Origin: Sphingomonas panni
GTDB taxonomy: Bacteria; Pseudomonadota; Alphaproteobacteria; Sphingomonadales; Sphingomonadaceae
DNA: 64,000 nucleotides
Direction: 5' to 3'
Assembly (NCBI RefSeq): GCF_022664435.1
Contig: NZ_JAKREU010000007.1
Location: 203,421-267,420, forward strand
This document shows positions 58,468 through 64,000 of the stretch, piece after piece. The notes under the pieces were generated by a model that was given only the letters and a program-made list of their open reading frames with translations, made no database searches and was not told the DNA's origin. Within the stretch, counting starts at the first letter, position 1; every line of letters begins with the position of its first letter. A program made the translations under genes and the position numbers.

Positions 58468-59316
58468 ATGGAAAGGATCATCGCCTCGATCGGGTTCGGC
58501 GAAGCGGGACAGGCATTCGCCCGCCCCGGCACCCGCACCTATGATCGCAAGGTCGCCGATCCGGCGACGCGCGGCGCACTGCTCGACGCCTGCCGCGCCG
58601 CTGAAGTCGCGGGCTGCGACACGCCGCAAGAAGCCCTGACCGGCGCGCACACAGTCTTCTCGCTGGTTACTGCGGATCAGGCGCTGCCCGCGGCACAAGC
58701 CTATGCCGCGCTGCTTGCCCCCGACGCACTCTGGCTCGACATGAACAGCGTCGCGCCCGACACGAAGCGCGCCGCTGCGAAGGCGATCACCGCCGCCGGT
58801 GGCCGCTATGTCGACGTCGCAGTGCTGGCGCCGGTCCTGCCCGCGCGCCTAGCCGTGCCGCTGCTGCTCGCCGGGCCTTATGCAGCGGAGGCGGAGGCGG
58901 TGCTACGTGGCCATGGCTTTACCAATGTCGCCATCGCCGGCCCGACGATCGGCGCGGCATCGTCGATCAAGATGATCCGGTCGGTGATGGTGAAGGGGCT
59001 GGAGGCGCTGACCGCAGAATGCGTGCTCGCCGCCGAGCGTGCCGGGGTACGCGACGCGGTGATCGCCTCGCTCGATGCCAGCTGGAAGCCGCAGGGTTGG
59101 GAAACGCGGATCGCCTATAATCTCGACCGGATGATGGCGCACGGCCTGCGCCGCGCCGCCGAGATGGAAGAGGTCGCCGTCACGCTGGAAGCGCTGGGAG
59201 TCGAGCCCGCCATGACGCGCGGCACGATCCGCCGCCAGCGCGCGCTCGGGTCGCTCGGCCTGACGCCCCCCGATGGCCTGACCGCCAAGCTCGCCGCTTT
59301 GGGAGACAGTGAATGA
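58468..59316 (+). CDS. DUF1932 domain NAD(P)-binding dehydrogenase
   Basis: A 282-residue protein of the 6-phosphogluconate dehydrogenase-like class. The N-terminal Rossmann region is IASIGFGEAGQAFARPG (GxGxAG), followed by LWLDMNSVAPDTKRAAA, GRYVDVAVLAPVLP and the DUF1932 C-terminal helical part with GPTIGAASSIKMIRSVMVKGLEAL. Its ATG is preceded by a purine-poor stretch. The stop overlaps ligJ (ATGA), so it is the first gene of the DUF1932-ligJ-ligA-ligB operon. Its role is unknown; it is not one of the defined pathway steps. Confidence 0.88.
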   Translation: MERIIASIGFGEAGQAFARPGTRTYDRKVADPATRGALLDACRAAEVAGCDTPQEALTGAHTVFSLVTADQALPAAQAYAALLAPDALWLDMNSVAPDTKRAAAKAITAAGGRYVDVAVLAPVLPARLAVPLLLAGPYAAEAEAVLRGHGFTNVAIAGPTIGAASSIKMIRSVMVKGLEALTAECVLAAERAGVRDAVIASLDASWKPQGWETRIAYNLDRMMAHGLRRAAEMEEVAVTLEALGVEPAMTRGTIRRQRALGSLGLTPPDGLTAKLAALGDSE

Positions 59317-60328
59317 TTATCGACTGCCACGGCCATTATACCGTGCTGCCCAAGGCGCATGACGCGTGGCGTGAGGCGCAGGTGGCCGCGTACAAGGCGG
59401 GCGAACCCGCCCCGCCCTATCCTGCGATCAGCGATGCGGAAATCCGTAAGACGATCGAGGCGAACCAGCTGCGCCTGATCAAGGAACGCGGCGCGGACCT
59501 GACGATCTTCTCGCCCCGCGCCTCCGCCATGGCGCCGCATGTCGGTGACGAAGCAGTGGCGATCGAATGGGCGCGCCGCTGCAACGACCTGATCGCGCGG
59601 GTCGTCGGCCTGTTCCCCGACACCTTCGTCGGCGTGTGCATGTTGCCGCAAAGCCCAAAGGCGGACATGACCGCCTCGATCGCCGAGCTGGAACGCTGCG
59701 TGCGCGATCTGGGCTTCATCGGCTGCAACCTCAACCCCGATCCGGGCGGCGGCCATTTCACCCATCCGCCGCTGACCGATCGCTACTGGTACCCCTTTTA
59801 CGAAGCGATGGTCGCGCTGGGCGTGCCGGCGATGATCCATGTGTCGGGGAGCTGCAACCCGGCGATGCACGCGACCGGCGGCTATTATATCGCCGCCGAC
59901 ACCGTCGCCTTCATGCAGCTGCTGCAGGGCGACCTGTTCGCCGACTTCCCGACGCTGAAGTTCATCATCCCCCATGGCGGCGGTGCGGTCCCCTATCACT
60001 GGGGGCGCTATCGCGGGCTTGCCGATATGCTGAAGAAGCCGGCGCTCGACACGCACCTGATGAACAACATCTATTTCGACACCTGCGTCTATCACCAGCC
60101 CGGCATCGACCTGCTGGCGGACGTGATCGACAACAAGAACATCCTGTTCGGCAGCGAGATGGTCGGTGCGGTGCGTAGAATCGACCCGACGACCGGGCAC
60201 TATTTCGACGACACCAAACGCTATGTCGACGCGCTGGATGTCTCGGATGCGGAGCGGAGCGCGATCTTCGAGGGCAACGCCCGCCGCGTCTTCCCTCGTC
60301 TCGACACCTTGCTGAAGGAGCGCGGCCG

Positions 60329-60332
<4 letters not shown>
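59313..60332 (+). CDS. ligJ: 4-oxalomesaconate hydratase
   Basis: Adds water to 4-oxalomesaconate to give 4-carboxy-4-hydroxy-2-oxoadipate. The 339-residue protein is of the amidohydrolase superfamily: MIIDCHGHYT (His6 and His8 bind metal), LTIFSPRASAMAPHVGD, GFIGCNLNPDPGGGHFTHPPLTDR, MIHVSGSCNPAMHATGGYYI and IIPHGGGAVPYHWGRYRG. This is the known LigJ pattern. ATGA overlaps join it to the DUF1932 gene upstream and ligA downstream. Confidence 0.96.
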
Positions 60333-61581
<1,249 letters not shown>

Positions 61582-61583
61582 CG

Positions 61584-61680
61584 CCCTCTCCCCTGCGGGG
61601 GAGAGGGTTGGGAGAGGGGCAGTCTCCAACCACCAACGACAGCGCCGGCGATGAGAGACAGCCCCTCTCCCCGGCCCCCT
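61584..61680. repeat. Imperfect inverted repeat inside the lig operon (family F)
   Basis: Left part 61584-61620 has CCCTCTCCCCTGCGGGGGAG hairpin plus GGGAGAGGGGC; right part 61661-61680 has the inverted GCCCCTCTCCCC. It fills most of the 124-base gap between ligB and ligC and may attenuate or process the message. Confidence 0.75.
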
Positions 61681-61705
61681 TCCGACAAGGAAGAAGGAGA
61701 AACAC

Positions 61706-62653
61706 ATGAAAATCGCACTCGCGGGCGCCGGCGCATTCGGTGAAAAGCATCTCGACGGGCTGAAGAACATCGACGGGGTCGAGGTCGTCTCGGTCGTCGG
61801 CCGCAACCTCGAACCGACACAGGCCGTGGCCGCCCGGTACGGCATCGCCCATGCCACCACCGACCTTGCCGAGACGCTGGCGCTGCCCGGCCTCGACGCG
61901 GTCATCCTCTGCACCCCGACCCAGATGCACGCCGCGCAGGCGCTGCAATGTCTGGAGGCGGGCAAGCACGTCCAGGTCGAAATTCCGCTGTGCGACACGC
62001 TGGCCGATGGCGAAGCAGTGCTGGCCAAGGCGCAGGAAACCGGCCTGACCGCGATGTGCGGCCACACCCGGCGCTTCAACCCCAGTCACCAGTTCGTGCA
62101 TAACAAGATCGCAGCCGGCGAACTGCACCTCCAGCAGATGGACGTGCAGACCTATTTCTTCCGGCGGAAGAACATCAACGCGAAGGGGCAGCCGCGGTCG
62201 TGGACCGACCATCTGTTGTGGCACCATGCCGCGCACACGGTCGACCTGTTCGCCTATCAGGCCGGGCCGATCGTGCAGGCCAATGCGATTGAGGGGCCGC
62301 ACCACCCCGAGTTGGGCATCGCGATGGACATGTCGATCCAGCTGAAGGCGGAAAGCGGCGCGATCTGCACGCTGTCGCTCAGCTTCAACAATGACGGGCC
62401 GCTCGGCACCTTCTTCCGCTATATCGGCGACACCGGCACCTATATCGCCCGCTACGACGACCTGGTGACGGGCAAGGAAGAACCGATCGACCTGTCCGGC
62501 GTCGCGGTGTCGTCCAATGGGATCGAACTGCAGGACCGCGAATTCATCGCCGCGATCCGCGAAGGCCGCGAACCCATTGCCAGCGTGGCGCAGGTCATGC
62601 CCTGCTACCGCGTCCTCGACGCGCTCGACCGGCAACTGGCGGCTGCGCGATGA
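61706..62653 (+). CDS. ligC: 4-carboxy-2-hydroxymuconate-6-semialdehyde dehydrogenase
   Basis: NADP-dependent enzyme that oxidises the ring-cleavage product CHMS (as its hemiacetal) to PDC. The 315-residue protein is of the Gfo/Idh/MocA family: KIALAGAGAFGEKHLDG at the N-terminus for NADP, VILCTPTQMHAAQALQCLEAGKHVQVEIPLCD, and a substrate part with GHTRRFNPSHQF and WTDHLLWHHAAHTVDLFAYQ. A clear AGAAGGAGA ribosome-binding site precedes it. It overlaps pobA by four bases (ATGA). Confidence 0.96.
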   Translation: MKIALAGAGAFGEKHLDGLKNIDGVEVVSVVGRNLEPTQAVAARYGIAHATTDLAETLALPGLDAVILCTPTQMHAAQALQCLEAGKHVQVEIPLCDTLADGEAVLAKAQETGLTAMCGHTRRFNPSHQFVHNKIAAGELHLQQMDVQTYFFRRKNINAKGQPRSWTDHLLWHHAAHTVDLFAYQAGPIVQANAIEGPHHPELGIAMDMSIQLKAESGAICTLSLSFNNDGPLGTFFRYIGDTGTYIARYDDLVTGKEEPIDLSGVAVSSNGIELQDREFIAAIREGREPIASVAQVMPCYRVLDALDRQLAAAR

Positions 62654-63819
62654 AAACCTCGGTCGTCATCGTCGGGGCCGGGCCGTCGGGCCTGTTGCTC
62701 GGGCACCTGCTCCGCGCAGCCGGGGTCGACTGCATCGTCGTCGAACGTCAGTCGCCCGACTATATCCTCGGCCGCATCCGTGCCGGCGTGCTGGAGGCGG
62801 TGACGACCGATCTGATGGCCCGGCTGGGGCTGGACCAGCGGTTGCGTGCGGAGGGGCTGATCGAGGAAGGCTTCAATCTCGCCACCGCCGATCACCTGAT
62901 CCGGATCGATATCACGGCGCTGACCGGACGCCACGTCACCGTCTACGGCCAGACCGAGGTGACGCGCGACCTGATGGACGCCGCGGCGGCACGCGGTCTG
63001 ACGATCCTCTATGACGCGAAGGACGTCGCGCTGAACGATATCGACAGCGCCGCGCCGTTCGTGACCTTCACCCGGAACGGCGTCGCGACCCGAATCGACG
63101 CCCAGTTCCTCATCGGTTGCGACGGTTTCCACGGCCCCTCGCGCAAGGCAGTTCCGGCGGCAGCGGTGCGCGAGTTCGAACGCGAATATCCGTTCGGCTG
63201 GCTCGGCATTCTCGCCGACGTTCCCCCCTGCCACCCCGAGTTGATCTACGCCAACACGGACAGGGGGTTCGCGCTCGCCTCGATGCGCTCGGCCACGCGC
63301 AGCCGCTATTATGTGCAGGTGCCGCGGACCGAACGGGTGGAGGATTGGAGCGAAAACCGGTTGTGGGATGAACTCGCCGAACGGTTCGATCCGCTGAGCG
63401 ACCACAAGGTCACCCGTGGTCCCGCCCTCGAAATGTCGATCGCGCCGCTGCGCAGCTATGTGTTCGAAACGATGCGCCACGGCCGGCTGTTCCTGGCGGG
63501 CGACAGCGCCCATATCGTACCACCGACCGGTGCGAAGGGACTGAACCTCGCCGCGTCCGACGTCGCCTACCTGTCCGACGCACTGATCGCGTTCTTCCAG
63601 CGCGGTGACGATGCCGGGCTGCTCGGGTATCAGACCCGGGCATTGGCGCGGATCTGGAAGGCGGAGCGGTTCAGCTGGTATCTGACGAAGTTGATGCATC
63701 GTTTTCCGGAGGACGGAGCGTTCGAACATCGGATGCAGACGGCAGAGCTGGACTATGTCGCCGGTTCGCTGTCGATGCAGACCACGATCGCCGAGAATTA
63801 TGTCGGCCTACCACTATAG
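62650..63819 (+). CDS. pobA: 4-hydroxybenzoate 3-monooxygenase
   Basis: FAD- and NADPH-dependent hydroxylase that converts 4-hydroxybenzoate to protocatechuate. The 389-residue product has the FAD motif VVIVGAGPSGLLLGHLL, ERQSPDYILGRIRAGVLE, the DG motif IGCDGFHGPSRKAVP and the second FAD motif RLFLAGDSAHIVPPTGAKGLNLAASDV. Length and blocks are those of PobA. It is the last gene of the lig operon, starting inside the ligC stop (ATGA), and a strong terminator follows. It links 4-hydroxybenzoate to ligAB. Confidence 0.95.
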   Translation: MKTSVVIVGAGPSGLLLGHLLRAAGVDCIVVERQSPDYILGRIRAGVLEAVTTDLMARLGLDQRLRAEGLIEEGFNLATADHLIRIDITALTGRHVTVYGQTEVTRDLMDAAAARGLTILYDAKDVALNDIDSAAPFVTFTRNGVATRIDAQFLIGCDGFHGPSRKAVPAAAVREFEREYPFGWLGILADVPPCHPELIYANTDRGFALASMRSATRSRYYVQVPRTERVEDWSENRLWDELAERFDPLSDHKVTRGPALEMSIAPLRSYVFETMRHGRLFLAGDSAHIVPPTGAKGLNLAASDVAYLSDALIAFFQRGDDAGLLGYQTRALARIWKAERFSWYLTKLMHRFPEDGAFEHRMQTAELDYVAGSLSMQTTIAENYVGLPL

Positions 63820-63832
63820 CTCCGGAACGCAC

Positions 63833-63864
63833 AAAAGCCCCGTCTCTTGGGAGACGGGGCTTTT
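63833..63864 (+). terminator. Strong terminator after pobA
   Basis: A perfect 14-bp stem AAAAGCCCCGTCTC / GAGACGGGGCTTTT with loop TTGG. Flanked by A and T runs, it serves both strands, ending the lig operon and lying downstream of the convergent tRNA. Confidence 0.92.
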
Positions 63865-63873
63865 GATGACGTA

Positions 63874-63950
<77 letters not shown>

Positions 63951-64000
63951 ACACCTTTGTCGCCCATTTGGGCGGGAGGGGTATGTGGCATTGTGAATGG

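Overview
The window looks like chromosomal DNA of a sphingomonad (Sphingomonadaceae, Alphaproteobacteria). The evidence is high GC content, five TonB-dependent receptors in 64 kb, many ATGA/GTGA start-stop overlaps, and a complete protocatechuate 4,5-cleavage (lig) pathway whose proteins closely resemble those of Sphingobium-type bacteria. I see no plasmid, phage or transposase genes. The only candidate mobile item is a small GIY-YIG nuclease gene framed by inverted repeats.

Layout. 0-9.5 kb: the 5' end of an MBL-fold hydrolase gene, clpB with a heat-shock-type promoter, and two large TonB-dependent receptors (minus strand). 9.5-21.7 kb: housekeeping and stress genes: MarC-family protein and folD, the GIY-YIG gene, a coupled trehalose operon otsB-GH15-otsA, class I fumarase, a PAS-GGDEF-EAL-PilZ protein, and NAD-dependent DNA ligase. 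21.8-29.1 kb: a third receptor, a LytS/LytTR-type two-component pair coupled to trhO and an unknown gene, then DUF3297, a Tyr/Arg-rich secreted protein and an EVE-domain protein. 29.2-41.4 kb: a pectin/plant-polysaccharide locus with an ExuT-like transporter, a hydratase-fold enzyme, a LacI regulator, a carboxylesterase, ThuA protein and pectate lyase (coupled), a fourth receptor and a GH43 enzyme (coupled). Two strong candidate LacI operators of the form TGAnACCGGTnTCA link its two divergent promoters. 41.6-47.1 kb: an MHS-type transporter, a MarR regulator, a three-component vanillate-type O-demethylase (ferredoxin, reductase, Rieske oxygenase) and a divergent LysR regulator with a perfect palindrome between them. 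47.3-54.4 kb: a fifth receptor, two alpha/beta hydrolases, a DUF3237 protein and a tannase/feruloyl esterase. 54.5-63.8 kb: ligI-ligU-ligK divergent from an unusual LysR protein with two HTH domains, followed by a DUF1932 dehydrogenase, ligJ, ligA, ligB, ligC and pobA. 63.9 kb: initiator tRNA.

Read as a whole, the right half describes growth on plant cell-wall material. Pectin and side-chain enzymes plus esterases would release sugars and aromatic acids. VanA and PobA would convert vanillate and 4-hydroxybenzoate to protocatechuate, and the Lig enzymes carry it to pyruvate and oxaloacetate; every enzyme of that 4,5-cleavage route is present.

The most unusual non-genic feature is a set of head-to-head hairpin repeat pairs at ten gene junctions. 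Several sequence families share one frame (CGTCA, a GC-rich stem, a 4-5 base loop, the opposing stem, then usually TC) while the stem sequence differs. One family occurs both as a tight pair (15.5 kb) and as the same pair with the GIY-YIG gene exactly filling the space between the arms (11.1-11.5 kb). This suggests a repeat family served by a GIY-YIG nuclease, analogous to REP/RAYT systems.
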